A stretch of 64,000 nt of DNA from Galeruca laticollis (GCA_963921935.1 OY998178.1:57881451-57945450), one strand, 5' to 3'. Positions 46,445 to 58,300 are shown, counted from the stretch's first letter. The notes: a model not told the origin generated them from the sequence alone. Program-made: numbers and translations.

Positions 46445-46915
46445 CCTTCTAGTAAGGGGTAGAGGAAGGTTCAACCTAAAAAACAAATGTCGTAACACTT
46501 TTTTATTTTATAATGGATATCAATGTTTTTGGCCTCATTTAAAAGAGTTTTTCCACTTTAATAATAACAAAATTGAGCAATTTTATCCACGCTATGTGAA
46601 AAAGTTCACAATTTTCCCATTTTTCTCGGAAATTTCAAATGTAATGAGGCATTTTTTGAATTCCTATGAAAAGGTGTTAAAAAAATAGGAATCTATTCCA
46701 AGATATAAGATTTACGATATCAGATATAAAAATTCAAAAAATGCTTCAATCTACATCTAAAGTTTCTGAGTGGATACAAAATTATCAAATTTTCTTATCA
46801 ATCTTATTAAACAGAAAAACTCTTTCAAATGCAGCTAAAATCATTATTATCGGTTAGAAAACGAAAAAGTTATACATTTGTTCATAAGTTTGAACCTTCC
46901 CCACCCATTATTTGA
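46445..46915. repeat. Inverted repeat with ~220-bp arms
   Basis: The left arm GTAGAGGAAGGTTCAA, AACAAATGT, AAAAGAGTTTTTCCAC, GCATTTTTTGAATT faces the right arm AATTCAAAAAATGC, ACAGAAAAACTCTTTC, ACATTTGTTC, TTGAACCTTCCCCACCC. It is non-coding and lies within the long-TIR element. Confidence 0.65.
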
Positions 46916-47184
46916 AGAATAATGGCAAAAAATCTCCTTAATTAAATTTCTCATAATCTCATCAAGCTTTTAAAAATTGTATTTTTAGGACATCTTTAGT
47001 ATGTTTTTTTGTAGTATTATGTATTCGAGTGTCCATTCCACCCCTTGCGGTTATTTTAGAGACAAAATATTTTCCAGGAATTTTTCAGTATCACTTACCT
47101 AAAGGTAATTTTTTTGAAAGTTGCACCATGATTCTTTTCTGAGATGTGTCCTACAGTCGTTCTTAGTTGTTCATCCTATACATT

Positions 47185-47630
47185 TAAAATAAAATAGCAA
47201 AAAGAGCAATAAAGGATTTAAAACGTTTATTCACTATTAATGAACAGTACAGTAAATTTGATAAAAACAGGTACAAAATTAGGAAAAAAAATATCTTGTC
47301 CAAGAATCCAACCTAAAAAAATAAAATTGTGTAAGCATATTACATAACAAGTGTGGAAAGTGGAAACTATTGAACGCATTCAGTGAAAGCAAGAAATAAA
47401 GAAGGGTATATTAATCTGTAATTGCCATAACGTAACATACTTTGAAACTGAATTAATAAAATTTAACGGATACACTTACATTACAGCTAGTTTACAAAAA
47501 ATTTATTAGAATAGTTTTTTGATTATATTAAAACTAATAAAAACTTTACACCATTAAGATTTTATGAAACATTACGTTATATCAACAGAAATCCAATTTG
47601 ATTAAAGAAAATTCTATCGTTTACTTACGG
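47185..47630. other. AT-rich DNA, nothing recognised
   Basis: No coding signal or repeats were identified. Confidence 0.4.
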
Positions 47631-47636
47631 TTACTT

Positions 47637-47885
47637 TTTCTCACGTAAGAGTCGCTGTTTCGAATGCCTCAACCATTCCATAACGTATACTTCAAAATCC
47701 TTATCTGTGAAACATTTAAAGGTGTTATGAACAGCAGCTAATAAAACAATTACTTTAGATCAAATTGTGCCCACGGAGACCTTTCATCGATCATCATAAA
47801 CTACATCAAACTTGAGTTTCAGCCAATTGACTGGGACCCATTTTCCATAAGGTACACGCGAGATTCTTCAAAGGAATAATAACAT
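47637..47885 (-). pseudogene. Short broken coding relic, family unknown
   Basis: One minus frame reads RVPYGKWVPVNWLKLKFDVV, YDDR-stop-KVSVGTI-stop-SKVIVLLAA, VHNTFKCFTDKDFEVYVMEW and LRHSKQRLLREKK-stop over about 80 codons, with only two TGA stops. The end has an amphipathic-helix pattern (W-L-R-x-S-K-x-R-L) seen in small DNA-binding or DUF4806-like domains, but I cannot assign a family. Confidence 0.3.
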
Positions 47886-47889
47886 ATTT

Positions 47890-49630
47890 CATTTTGAGAA
47901 GTGACTTTTCATGATTTACCTTCTCCTCACTCCGTTTGGCAGGTAAATTCAGGTGTGCCATGAAAATTCATACTTCTTTTCAGTATAAAATAATATATTC
48001 TCATCTTGTTATTTTCATCGTGGAACATATTATATATTAACATCGTGGAATTGTAACTTAATGAATTCTAAGCATTATTAATACACTGTATACAAAAAAA
48101 AAACTACTGAAGAAAAAGAAGAGATATTAACACAATATTAAGTTAAATCAGTTTATAATTAATTGTATCCAATAGCTGTGTTTATACAATAATAAATAAT
48201 TGAATTCTGTTTGTTGACTGGAGCATTCAGTGTCATAAGTTACATATTCTTCAACTAGATTAATATAGGTACCTTTGTAAGGGACATCTACAGCTTTTTT
48301 TATTGTATTCAGCGTATTTTCAAATGGAAATGAGCTTTTTAACAGAAATTTCTGTTTTTAAAGTCTCAAACCGTCTCTAATTGTTCACAAGAATTGTTAG
48401 TATTAATGTCAAAATTTTCTAAACCTGCAAAACTATATGGCCATGACTACTACTACAAAAACTAGAACTAGAGATACTTGATTCAATATTTTTTGTACTG
48501 TTTAATACAATGTCTGTATCAGACCATCTGAAATAGTTACTCCTCTTTCTTTACATAATTACCAATTATTTGTTTTTTATTCTATTTATGTAAGTAGCTT
48601 CTGAAACATCTTGACCATTGAAAATATTTTCTTCTAGATTCAAATCTCTTCCAACATATGAGCATGTTTCATTATTAATAATAATATCTATCCTATTCCA
48701 ATATTAAATTTTTTGTAGGGTATAATGCATATCTAGAATTTAAAATATTGTGAATCGTTTTTAAAATATACTTACTAACTAAAATATTTTAAAGGTTGAA
48801 AAAACCCTTATTTTGTAAACCCTATTATATAATGTTAGTGTACAATTCGGCCACCTGGAATTTGAATGTACAATAGCCGATTAAAGTATTGAATCAGTAT
48901 TAAGTTTTAATAATTATGATTTTGGAATAGGTACTTACTGATAACAACTGTTGTTCGTCCAATATAACAAGAATTATAACTAAGTAGAAACTGTAGCTAA
49001 GTAGGAACTAACGAAAACGAAGACCACTTTATTCAAGTACAGAGATAAGTGGTCTGTGTTTAAGTACTTCTTGCAAAAAATGTGCTTCCTGCTAATAAAA
49101 TATAACACAAAACTGAAAACCATCCGCCATTTCATGCTTGTCATTTGTTTCCACAGACAACTACTGTGTTCATCAGCTCCTCTTCTGTTTTCTTCTTTTT
49201 TTTATGTTACTGTGATGTTTAATATGAGATATTTCTGAGAGTTCCATGAACTAACATCGTACATACGTAATCGCTAGAAGCTACTAAAAATTATTTCGAA
49301 AGATGTAAAAGTAACTGCAAAATGTGATCATCTTAGAAACACGTTAATTTGTAATATTATAGTAATGTTCTGTACGTGATATTAGTGAGAAGGATACAAA
49401 TTAACATCGTATGAACGTTTCCTATAGGAAGTTGCTAAAAAGAAGTTCTCATAGGATGTGTGTGTAACTGCGAATTCAAGTATTATTGTGTACATCAAAA
49501 ATATGTTTTATTTACATGACATGAATGTTAATAGAGTTGGTAATAGAATTAAGACATCTAGGGGGTATCTTATTAACGTTTTAAATAAACATCACGAAAT
49601 GTCTCTAAAAAGAACATCACGAAAAAGACT
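47890..49630. other. No recognised gene
   Basis: AT-rich. The last 450 bp repeat AACATCGTA, GTGATGTT and AACATCACGAAA phrases similar to 43890-44335. A frame at 49056-49238 shows no motif. Confidence 0.35.
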
Positions 49631-49639
49631 TGTTATGTT

Positions 49640-50900
49640 TCTTGTTTAGTGGGAATATGAAGTTTATTGGTTTATATGATTTAAGAAACGTCTCGATTAA
49701 AAAGAAAATGTCTGATTATGGGGAGTTTATTTTGCACTCCGCGTACATTGCGAAAATTATTCTGAGATTATATCGTTTTTGATATTCTGTTTTTTCACAT
49801 ACTATATGTTATAGTGGTCAATTCCAGCCACAAAGTTGTTGTAGATGGTGAATTTGACCATTTTGGTGGTTGCTTTTTTCATCTCTCGTAGTAAGTCGCC
49901 AACTGCCCTTGCAAGTTCGTCCAAGATTACCAGAGAGTGAAGTTCTTGGAACATGGGTTGTTTTGTGGTGGGGGTGCGGGGATAAATTTTTGAGCGGTGG
50001 GTTTTTTGGTTAAGGGATATTTTTTCTTCTATCCAAATTTTTCTTTTAATGAATTCCGGGCATATCTCAGCATTCGCCGGATCGTCTTTTTTTTTCAAAG
50101 TCGTCCACGTCTTTAGTGAATACAATGGACGAGTTATTCGTATATTCAACCTGGAATGGGATATTTATCTCTTCTTTTAACTTATTTACCATCTCTCGAT
50201 GGTGGGAACTTTGCCGTCGATTACGATTGGGCTCTGTTGTTGTTTTTTTTGTCGTTGGGGGAAACAGTTTTCGTTCTTTTAGAGTCCTGCTGTGTTACAG
50301 CTTCCTGGAATTGGTTCTTGATTTCGCATTGTTTGGCTAACAATCTTATTAAAAGTTGATATTTTTTTCGGATATTCAAAACCGAGAGGGGTGGTTTCTC
50401 TGGTGTCCATTGGTACTGTTGTAATTGCATTTAAACCTTGGGTCGATGTTTTTTCTTTCGAATATAGTGGTCTTGCATTAATTTGTGTACTCTTTTTATT
50501 TAATGATTGATATTGTGAAATAAATTTGGAAATCATTTTCCAGGCTTTCCTCGTCCTCGATTTCCTGGACCCACGATTGGTTTGCCCGTTTGTGCACTAT
50601 CGCTTGTACCGTTGCCGTTTGATTTTTACTATTTGAGGATTTTCTGGTATCTTCCTAATCGTCAGTGGTATTGAGACTTCTTCTAAGTCTTATTGTATCC
50701 ATTTCCATGTTATGTTGTTTTTCTATATTAATGTTGGTGTGAACTGGCGTAGATGTATTATTTGTGTTACTACCGCGACAAACAGGAAATTATATCTCCG
50801 GGTTGACTGATTTGTCGCTGTTTCTAGTATTCTCAAAGTTTTCTATACACTTTTTTCCGTTTCCTATACACTTTTTTTCTGTTTAGTTTCCTAGACTCTT
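49640..50900 (-). pseudogene. Jockey-type LINE ORF1 and start of the ORF2 endonuclease
   Basis: Reading leftward through frame slips: SWVQEIEDEESLENDFQIYF, TTPLGFEYPKKISTFNKIVS, NQEPIPGSCNTA, DSKRTKTVSPNDKKN (basic), TRPLYSLKTWTTLKK, KIWIEEKISLNQKT, IYPRTPTTKQPMFQELHSL and LARAVGDLLREMKK. The proline/basic middle and amphipathic end resemble ORF1 of Jockey-like LINEs. At ~49780 NVRGVQNKLPIIRHFL and a NETH-like segment mark the endonuclease N-terminus of ORF2. The copy stops at ~49640 at the edge of the GATGTT-rich insertion. Confidence 0.6.
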
Positions 50901-50904
50901 TGTG

Positions 50905-51435
50905 TTCGTATTGATTTCTAGACATTTTGTTTCCTGTACTGTGACCGTATTGTTACTGTGTTTTTCCAGACACTTTTCTGTGTTTACTAGACACTTTTTA
51001 TTTTGATTATTGGAATTTGAAGCTTCAGTTATTATATTTATGTCTATCGCATCTAGGCACTTCTTAGAAATGTTTGTGTCTGTTTTTTTGATGTGGAAAA
51101 TTTTGAATGTTTGTCGGTCTTTTTCTATTAACTTTGTATTTGGATGTACCTTTAACTCTGTATGTTTTGGGGGATGTTTTGACAGACACTAACGATTTGC
51201 GTACGCAAACGGTATCGGTTTTGATTGAGTTTTCACTTGTAAAAATTCCAGGCTTAATTTCATTAAGAGAATGAATTTTTGGCTTTAAGACGGTGAGTGT
51301 ATTCTGTTTGGAACGGAATGGTCCCCGTTGTACTAAACACTGTAATTTTCATAGAACTTTGAAAAATATATAACACTTTTATTCCCAACGGCAATCCAAT
51401 ACTCAAATTATCTAGCTTGAGAAGTAGCATAGGTA
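50905..51435. other. Possible LINE 5' region, repetitive CTAGACAC phrases
   Basis: TTTCTAGACA / CACTTTT(T/C) phrases recur between 50840 and 51060 (for example TATACACTTTTTTCC twice). This may be the 5' untranslated part of the LINE on its left; it is not certain. Confidence 0.3.
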
Positions 51436-51439
51436 TGGA

Positions 51440-51935
51440 CCAATATTTTTTCCGCCCCGGTCCCCGATTTAACTATTTTAAATTTTTTTTATGGGGCTAC
51501 TTAAAACAAAAAGTTTGCGCAAATAATTTAAACCATAATATTGAAGACTTGAAACGAGCTACCATTGAAGCCGTTAACGAAATTACACCATAAATGCTGC
51601 GAAATACAAAGAATTTAGGAAGAGAATTGATAGATGTCTTGAAGCTGGGGGAGGATATATTGAATAGATGTTTTTTGTTTACTTAGTGTTTCTTACATTA
51701 TTATTTTTGATAGTATAGTTAACGTTGTTGTTAAATATTTCTTAAAGAATGACAATTTGAAAATTATTTATAAAAGTTGACAGTTACTTGGTACATCGTA
51801 AACGTCACTCATTAGATTAATACATTATTTTCGATCTTAGTGCAAAAATTCATACGGTTTTCATAAAACTGGCTATAAAATGAGACGGGTTTCGAAAAAC
51901 TTGAATTTTATTTCAGTTTATGGGGTTTAAGAACA
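51440..51935 (+). pseudogene. Mariner-type transposase C-terminal relic, inverted copy of the 41.6-kb one
   Basis: KFFLWGYLKQKVCANNLNHN, IEDLKRATIEAVNEITP and MLRNT with the preceding FRPGPRFNYF correspond to the family's SPDLTPxDFFLWGY end. The following ~300 bp (TTTTTTGTTTACTTAGTGTT, GTCACTCATTAGA, AAATGAGACGGGTTTCG) match 41585-41890 in reverse. Confidence 0.7.
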
Positions 51936-51979
51936 AGCAAATATTTTTATCAACAACGATATTTTTGGATAAGGTGCAG

Positions 51980-52790
51980 TTGTGCACATTCGTACGATCC
52001 AAGTTCTCCGACTATTTACGACCGCAAAGTGGTAGGACGACAAGCCTTCAGCGTATTTTGAAACTCCACAAATTTCAAACTAACAAAATTAAATTAAAGC
52101 AAGATCCGAATGAAGATGAAGAATGAAGTTTCGATTGGCGCGTATAATTATGTGACGTAGTAAGTGAGCAGGTGATTGTAAATCCGCAGTATCTTGACAT
52201 CTGTTTTGGTGATGAATGTTCGTTTTGTTTTAAATAGTACAGTGAATCGACACAATTTCGATATTTGGCTGATTCTAATCTCCACATATTTCATGAGGTA
52301 CCTACACACGCAAAATCCCCAAAAACTAAACGTATGGGCTTGTATTTTTGGTGATCGTATTGTTGACCAATTATTTTCAGATAAAAATATAACAGGGGAA
52401 ATGTATCTGGAACTTCTTGAAAATACAAACACAACCCTATGTTAACAAAACTGACTGAAAATTACCAACATTATCTGGAGGATCAGCTGATATTTCAACA
52501 AGAGGACTCTCCTCCGCACTATTTTAGACCTTTTCTGCAGTATTTAGATCAACACTTCCCAGATCACTGGACTGGTAGGCGAAGTTCTGTATAATAGCCC
52601 CCACCACCGATCACCAGACCTGTATCCCAAAGATTTCTTCGTAGATTTACGGCAATGAATCACAAATGAATATCGCCAAATCACCCCAGAGATGCTCCAA
52701 AATTTACGAGAGCGTTTTCAGCAGAATCTTTATTGTTGCATGGAAATTAGATGTGAGCGTTTCGAGCAATTTTTAAGAATAGACTAATGT
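51980..52790 (+). pseudogene. Second mariner-type transposase relic
   Basis: Plus strand, several frames: SLQRILKLHKF (end of the HTH region), CDVVSEQVIVNPQYLDI, FGDECSF (first Asp), PQKLNVWACIFGDRIV, NITGEMYLELLE, then YLEDQLIFQQEDSPPHYFRP (second catalytic region, with Glu-Asp in place of the usual order), YLDQHFPDHW and a decayed C-terminus. It begins directly after the relic at 51440-51935, so two copies lie head-to-tail or one inserted into the other. Confidence 0.75.
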
Positions 52791-52864
52791 AAGTAAATTT
52801 GACTCTATACTTAATATGGTTCATCCCATTTGAAAAAACTGTGTACACCTTTATTTAGAGAAGA

Positions 52865-53590
52865 TAGGTATTCACAGAGGTGGCTGGTGGCCCATTCCAA
52901 TGTGACCTTTTCAGATTTATCATGGTCATCTAGATCTAGATTATATTCCTCTGCCTTATTCTTCGTATGAAGTATATCAGCTTAGAGACTGAATATTTCA
53001 TGTAGTTTCTTACCGGTGGCATTCCTATGACTAGTATCGAGAACCGCACTTTTGTTAAACTCCTGCAATGACATAGAATGTGCCCCGCAGTTTCTTCCTC
53101 TGATCAACATAATCTACATAAGGAACGCTGTGTCAACCACATTAATTATAGATACCTATTGAGCCTACAATACCCTGTTAACACACCCAAGACAGTTTTG
53201 TCCGTTTTCTTCTTCACTGCAATGAATTTTGGCGATTGTTCTTATATAAACTGTTTCACTTGTCTTTCGCCTGGTGCATTCCTCCACCATAACCTAGAGA
53301 TATAGTCTATCCATATTTTTGTGGCCGCTTTTGTTACTGAGGTAGAAAGATTCCGGTCCAATGAATGGCATTGTCACCGCTTGCATAGCCATTCCGTTTG
53401 CCTTTTCGTTGCCTTTTGACCCTCGTGCCGCGGTACCCAGGCCACCGTGACTTTACTACGGTAAACCAGCGTGTTAAGAGCATACACACAATCCCATACT
53501 AGCTTATAGCTGTCCTCTACATAATCTAGTGACCTTTAGCGCTACTTGGCTGTCTGTGAAGAAAGCAAAGTTAGTTTTCGAGTGAATCAT
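52865..53590 (-). pseudogene. LINE ORF2 3' end with RNase H domain
   Basis: From 53590 leftward: NFAFFTDSQVALK (RNase H Asp), YKLVWDCVYALNTLVYRSKV, VAWVPRHEG, GNEKANGMAMQAV, IGPESF, then the Cys-rich end CRLC...ETAGHILCHC. The RNase H plus terminal zinc-knuckle arrangement is that of I/R1/LOA-type LINEs. Frameshifts are frequent. The 3' end is near 52865. Confidence 0.7.
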
Positions 53591-53594
53591 TTAA

Positions 53595-54495
53595 AATTCA
53601 TTGTAGGTATCGATTTTTAGTTCACTTTCTATTAGATTTAAAAATAATTATTGATAAAATCTGATACTTCTCTGATGTCAAAAATTAATTCAAAATTGTT
53701 TGCCCCCTGCCTTTTCCAATTCCAATAAAACGTTAAATAGGAGACATTAATAATAAATTACCAAACATGTGCGTTCACAAACTAAAACTTGAGGAAGAAG
53801 GGAGTGTAAAATACCCTTCCTCTTCTCGAGGAGGTGGGAAACCCCTTGAAAAGTTGCGCTACTGTAGACGAATGGCGGTAGTTGAAACCCATCACAAATT
53901 GGATACGAGAAGTGCCAGTTTGCAGACTTGGACATCGTCGGCAACAAAAAGGTAAAGTTATATTAGGAACTTTGTTTCCAGCATGTTAAACGATCCGTAA
54001 TTTTATGACCCAGCTTTAGGGACACGCGACGTTATTGTTTGCACGTGCAAATTAGCTTGGCTATTAAAATTGCACAATATGATTTCAATACATCAACGAA
54101 TTTATTTAAAAGAAATATTTGCACTGTTCACTATATGATTATTAACGATACGACGATTCTGTATTGCACCTATTAACCGGCTGCTGCCTTATGTAATACC
54201 AACGATTATTTTATAGTCTAACAAACTAAAAATGAAATTAGTGAGTTACATAAAAACATGAGAATTCAAGTGCCAGTGAGGGATCCTAATTATTTCTAAT
54301 ATTCTAATATAATTATAATTTAAAATATTACTGCTATGGTGGATATCTGACAATTACAAACTTTTTATTGTGAAGTAATGATTCATAATACCTCATTAAA
54401 ACGATTTAGTCCGCTTCTGTTGATATGCATCTGTCACTATCTGTGCTACTATAATTGGTCCCAGCATGAATAACGACTGGTTCAATAACCGTATC
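53595..54495. other. No recognised gene
   Basis: Overlapping frames at 53747-53955 on both strands show no motif; the rest is AT-rich. Confidence 0.35.
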
Positions 54496-54502
54496 CACTA
54501 TA

Positions 54503-56954
54503 CTCGATAGTCGAAATTCTGTAAAGTGACTCATCGCTCTAACTGTCCATAAAATCAGTTGCAGAAGCGAACTTCATGAGCGCATAATTTTTGAAGGGTT
54601 CTTAATAGTCCTAAATAAAAAATAAATAGAAAATGTTCTTGTACGCTCTGGCGTTTAAATTTGAGAGAACAGAAATACGAAATTATTATGGTAGGTATCA
54701 TTATGTATATACAGGGTGTTACCAAGAATAATACACATTTTTAAGGATGAGCTATAATAAGATGTATATAAAAAAGTCGATAGTCGAAATTCTGTAAAGT
54801 GACGTCATCGGTTATCTACCGATTTAAAGTGAACTCCATGAGCGTATCATAGTTTAAGGGTGCGAATACTGAAATATCTGGAATTTCAATTTTTAACATT
54901 TGAAATAATAACTTATCACAAGTTGTTCATAAGTAAGTTAAAACAAAATAAAAAAATGTTTAAAAGTCAATTCCAACTTACTACTACTAAAACTAAAAAA
55001 AAGTTGTTTGTCAAGACCAAAATGAATTACCAATAAGTATAGGTATGTTGCGAGGTCACTTGTAAAATGTCTGACTACCTGGAAGCGGTATCACTCCCTG
55101 ACGACTCCTCAGAATCATCGCTTTCTCCTCCTATATCGATAATGAGTGGTTCCGTCATTACTTCTACACGTATGTCTAAATCCCAAAACTTTATTTCTTC
55201 TTTTAATACGTGTTGAATACATTTACGCCAACTCTCAGCAGTAACGGTATGCAGCGCCTCGTCAAACAGTTTCTCAACGTCAGCCATTTTGAATGTACTG
55301 TTTTTTCTCGCAACATAATTTTTCACTTGGGCCCAAACCAGCTCGATGGGGTTTAACTCACAGTGGTAGGGAGGAAGTCTAACAACTGAGACGTTGAAAT
55401 CTTTCGCCATTTCATCGACAACGTACTTAATATAACTGCTTTTATGTTTCCGTACGAGAGATAATAATTCAACTTTTAGCATTACCTCGTTGTGCGGAAT
55501 GCTTTTACTCTCTAACCAATCAATTATAACCCTCTTGCGGCTAGCTGAAGTAGGTATTTGCTCCAGTCGACGAGAGTGGTATGAAGCATTATCCATAACT
55601 ATCACTGAACCAGGAGTTACCTTTGTTAAAATTGATCTAAACCATGTTTCAAACCGGTTACCATCCATCTCTTCATGGTAATCGACAGTTTTTTTGGACT
55701 GAAAACTTAGTAATCCACCTACAAATCCTTCCTCGCTGCCAATGTGAGTGATAATCAGTCGACGTCCTTTCCCAGAGGGAGCTTTTAAACCGGAAGAGAA
55801 ACCCTCCATAAAGGCTTGTCGATTGCTTCGTATATTCATGTCTTGCCACACTTTTGACACAGTGTGGCCTTCATTTCACCATGTTTCGTCAAGATAATAT
55901 ATGTGCCGTCCTTCGTTACGAAACTGTCGTATCTGTTTTAAATAATTTCTCCTCCATTCCACAATGTCATTTCGTTCAATTAAGGCACTGTTTCTACTTC
56001 TTGTTTGGTAACGAAAATTCATTAATTTTAAAGTTCGTCTCAAAACTTTATCACTGATGTTTGGTAAAGTATCATCAGCTTCTATTACCTTGCTCAATTT
56101 AGCTACCGAGGGGATTTCATTCCTAAAATAAAAAGAATGTATTTCCCTACGTATAGCATTCCGTGTTTGGTCGTCCAAAACAATTTTCTTTCTTCCCCTA
56201 CTTTCCGGTTTACAGTTTTCACCTCGTTCTCTTGTCAAAGATCCGTCCCGCGATTTCTTTAGAATATTGTATATAGTACTCTCAGAAACTTTAGTTAAAT
56301 AACTGCACTTAATCACAGCGTCACTAACACCCAACTGTTTGTCCATGGCACGCAGTCCTTCGTACACATTTAATATGAGGACTTTTTCTTCCCGAATTAA
56401 ATTGTTACGACGCCGTTTTTTATCGCCAACACCGCTACACTCCGCCATTATTGTCACTAAATATACCGATATAAATATTACAATAAATACCAATAATAAC
56501 CGATTTATCACACAAAACCACAACACAAATACTGATGTTACGCTCATGAAGAGAATGAACACCTCACATAACTGTTTACTATCACTGTCTCATTCGCGTA
56601 GCTCGATCTATCTATCTCGTTCTCAAAGCCGGAACATTGAAGCGACTCTCCAACATTGTCAAATCGGCGAGCTTTTCACAACAAACTTTGCGTTCAAGAA
56701 ATATACATAAACACTTTATTTCACATTTCAAGTAAACTAATTATTATTAGTCTGCTTGAAATTTGAAATAAATATATTAAATTGGTATTGACTTAATTAC
56801 ATTGCATCTTTTGTACCTGAAATATTGACACAATGGATTTGAAGTGTATTTATAAAATACAGCATTTCTCTCTAGAATACATATGGCAACTGCGCTTTAA
56901 CCAAAGTGTTGATTAGATAGCTCTGACTCACTTTACACAATTTCGACTATCGAG
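54503..56954. mobile_element. IS630/Tc1-type DNA transposon, nearly complete
   Basis: The ends CTCGATAGTCGAAATTCTGT (54503) and the complementary CACAATTTCGACTATCGAG (to 56954) are inverted, flanked by TA. A single transposase gene fills most of the interior on the minus strand. The end sequence occurs again as a direct repeat at 54774-54900 (TCGATAGTCGAAATTCTGTA...), about 274 bp inside the left end, so the left terminus is duplicated. Length is 2452 bp. Confidence 0.85.
55075..56448 (-). pseudogene. DDE transposase (long-spacing IS630/Tc1 type) with one in-frame stop
   Basis: I take ATG 56448 (MAECSGVGDKKRRRNN) as start because the in-frame residues upstream are a hydrophobic AT-driven stretch. 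Parts: basic KKRRR, HTH (VSESTIYNILKKS), ESRGRKKIVLDDQTRNAIRR, SDKVLRRTLKLMNFRYQTR, first Asp in IYYLDETW, then a single TGA at 55873-55875. The same frame resumes at once: GHTVSKVWQDM, GFVGGLLSFQSK, second Asp in VIVMDNASYHS, and Glu in LPPYHCELNPIELVWAQVKN. There are 82 residues between the second Asp and Glu, as I recall for the DD82E (Sailor) group. An acidic tail ends at 55075. No other lesion is seen, so the copy is young. Confidence 0.9.
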
Positions 56955-57029
56955 TATAGAAACTATAATTATCACATGCGTTTTTCCGTTTTTTGTACTT
57001 TATCTATTGAGTTCTTCCATGCTAATGGA

Positions 57030-57884
57030 GTAACTGCATCTATTAAATGTTACATTGTGGCCACGCAGTCGTAAAACTGTAATATCGCGTCTACGAGCCA
57101 TTTTATCGAAAACGTATTGAATGTAATTTGATAGTTGCCATTAACTCTACTTTTATTGCAGTATCATCGTATCTAATACCCTTTTCACGTGGTCATTATT
57201 GTATTTCAGCTTTTAGACTGTTTGAAGTGGGAATACGTTCGCACCGGCGACTGTGATAGGAAAACTCATCCATTACAATAATCGACTAATCTTCGATCCG
57301 TTCAGGGCAGAATCAAACCACAGTTCGAAGCGATCTGCGTTCAGGTACACGTGATTGTCGCCAGTTTTTATTTAGATACAAAAATCTTGCTACTTTATCT
57401 CAGAAATCCACTCTGATTTCATATATAAGTAATTATAAGTCGCTGTTAATTTCCTGTTGGTGCTTGAAAACCTTTCGATTAACCTCCAATAACAGCTTTC
57501 GGACTACTTGTGATGGCTGTGACAACCCATACTTTTTCAACCGTACGTCCAGCATTTATTCATAGATAAGCTAAAGTTAAGTTTCTGCAATTTTGAACGC
57601 TGGGTGTCACTACTCATGTAGGGAATTACGTCGTTGTCTTTGATTGCAGCAAATATCTTATTGACAGTCGGAATTTCTTTATTAAACTAAACATTATGTA
57701 CTGTTCGTCTCATAGCATTTTTGTTAATCTCATAAAATTTAATAGATTTTTGTCCTCGTAAATGTGTCAGTGGTACCTGAACCACGCCACAATGTTCTTT
57801 CTGAAGTACGATTCTATAAATAGTGGACGATGACACACCTGTCATACTTTCGCGACTTAGAGCTATAGAGCTTCCGCATGTCAA
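57030..57884 (-). pseudogene. Decayed relative of the neighbouring long-spacing DDE transposase
   Basis: The minus strand reads SRESMTGVSSSTIYRIVLQK (HTH), GQKSIKFYEINKNAMRRTVH, EIPTVNKIFAAIKDNDVIP, then across shifts LNADRFELWFDSALNGSKI, LIVMDEFSYHSRRCERIPTS and FDKMARRRDITVLRL. These align by eye with ETWFRSILTKVTPG, VIVMDNASYHSRR and VDEMAKDFNVSVVRL of the copy at 55075-56448. It is far more degraded than its neighbour. Confidence 0.75.
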
Positions 57885-57889
57885 AATGT

Positions 57890-58300
57890 CTTTCTCAAAT
57901 TTTCATAAACGATACACACAATCTGTTTGGATTGAAGTCCTAATTGATTGCGATCACATTTCAATGTATCTTTATCGTCACTGCTTGTACTGGCTAAGGG
58001 TTCCAAGTTTATTGGATATGGCCTGCGAAATATTTAAGTATATACTTCCTCCATTTTCCAAACGACAGAATTAAAATGTAATCATTGTTATCTCCTTATT
58101 TCTTCAATATTAAAACAAAAAACATGAACTGTTTCACTAAAAAATATCAAAATACCAATAACTCGTGATCGATTGCTTTAACCCTAGTTATTCTTGATCC
58201 CAACGTAGGTCACTGTGCTCTTTCATTGTAAATAACCGCATGATCGGTTACAATTTTCCATCGATGAACAGAAGCTGAAAACAATGTGAACAATTGAGTG
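57890..58300. other. No recognised gene
   Basis: A plus frame at 57823-58074 overlaps the relic in antisense and is not supported. Nothing else was seen. Confidence 0.35.

Larger units (their letters stand above)
44338..47180. mobile_element. Element with ~250-bp terminal inverted repeats enclosing a tyrosine recombinase
   Basis: The left end CAGGGTGAACAACTAAGAAC and the right end GTTCTTAGTTGTTCATCCTA are inverted, with TA at the borders. Inverted similarity extends to about 44590 and 46930 (landmarks GGGGTGGAATG.ACACT, ACCTT(C/T)AGGTAA, AATACAATTTTT). Such ends are Tc1/mariner-like, whereas the enclosed gene is a Crypton-like recombinase. One probably inserted into the other. Confidence 0.7.

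Noticed and set aside
55854..56710. Plus-strand frames at 55854-56057 and 56339-56710
   Set aside because: Antisense of the DDE transposase.
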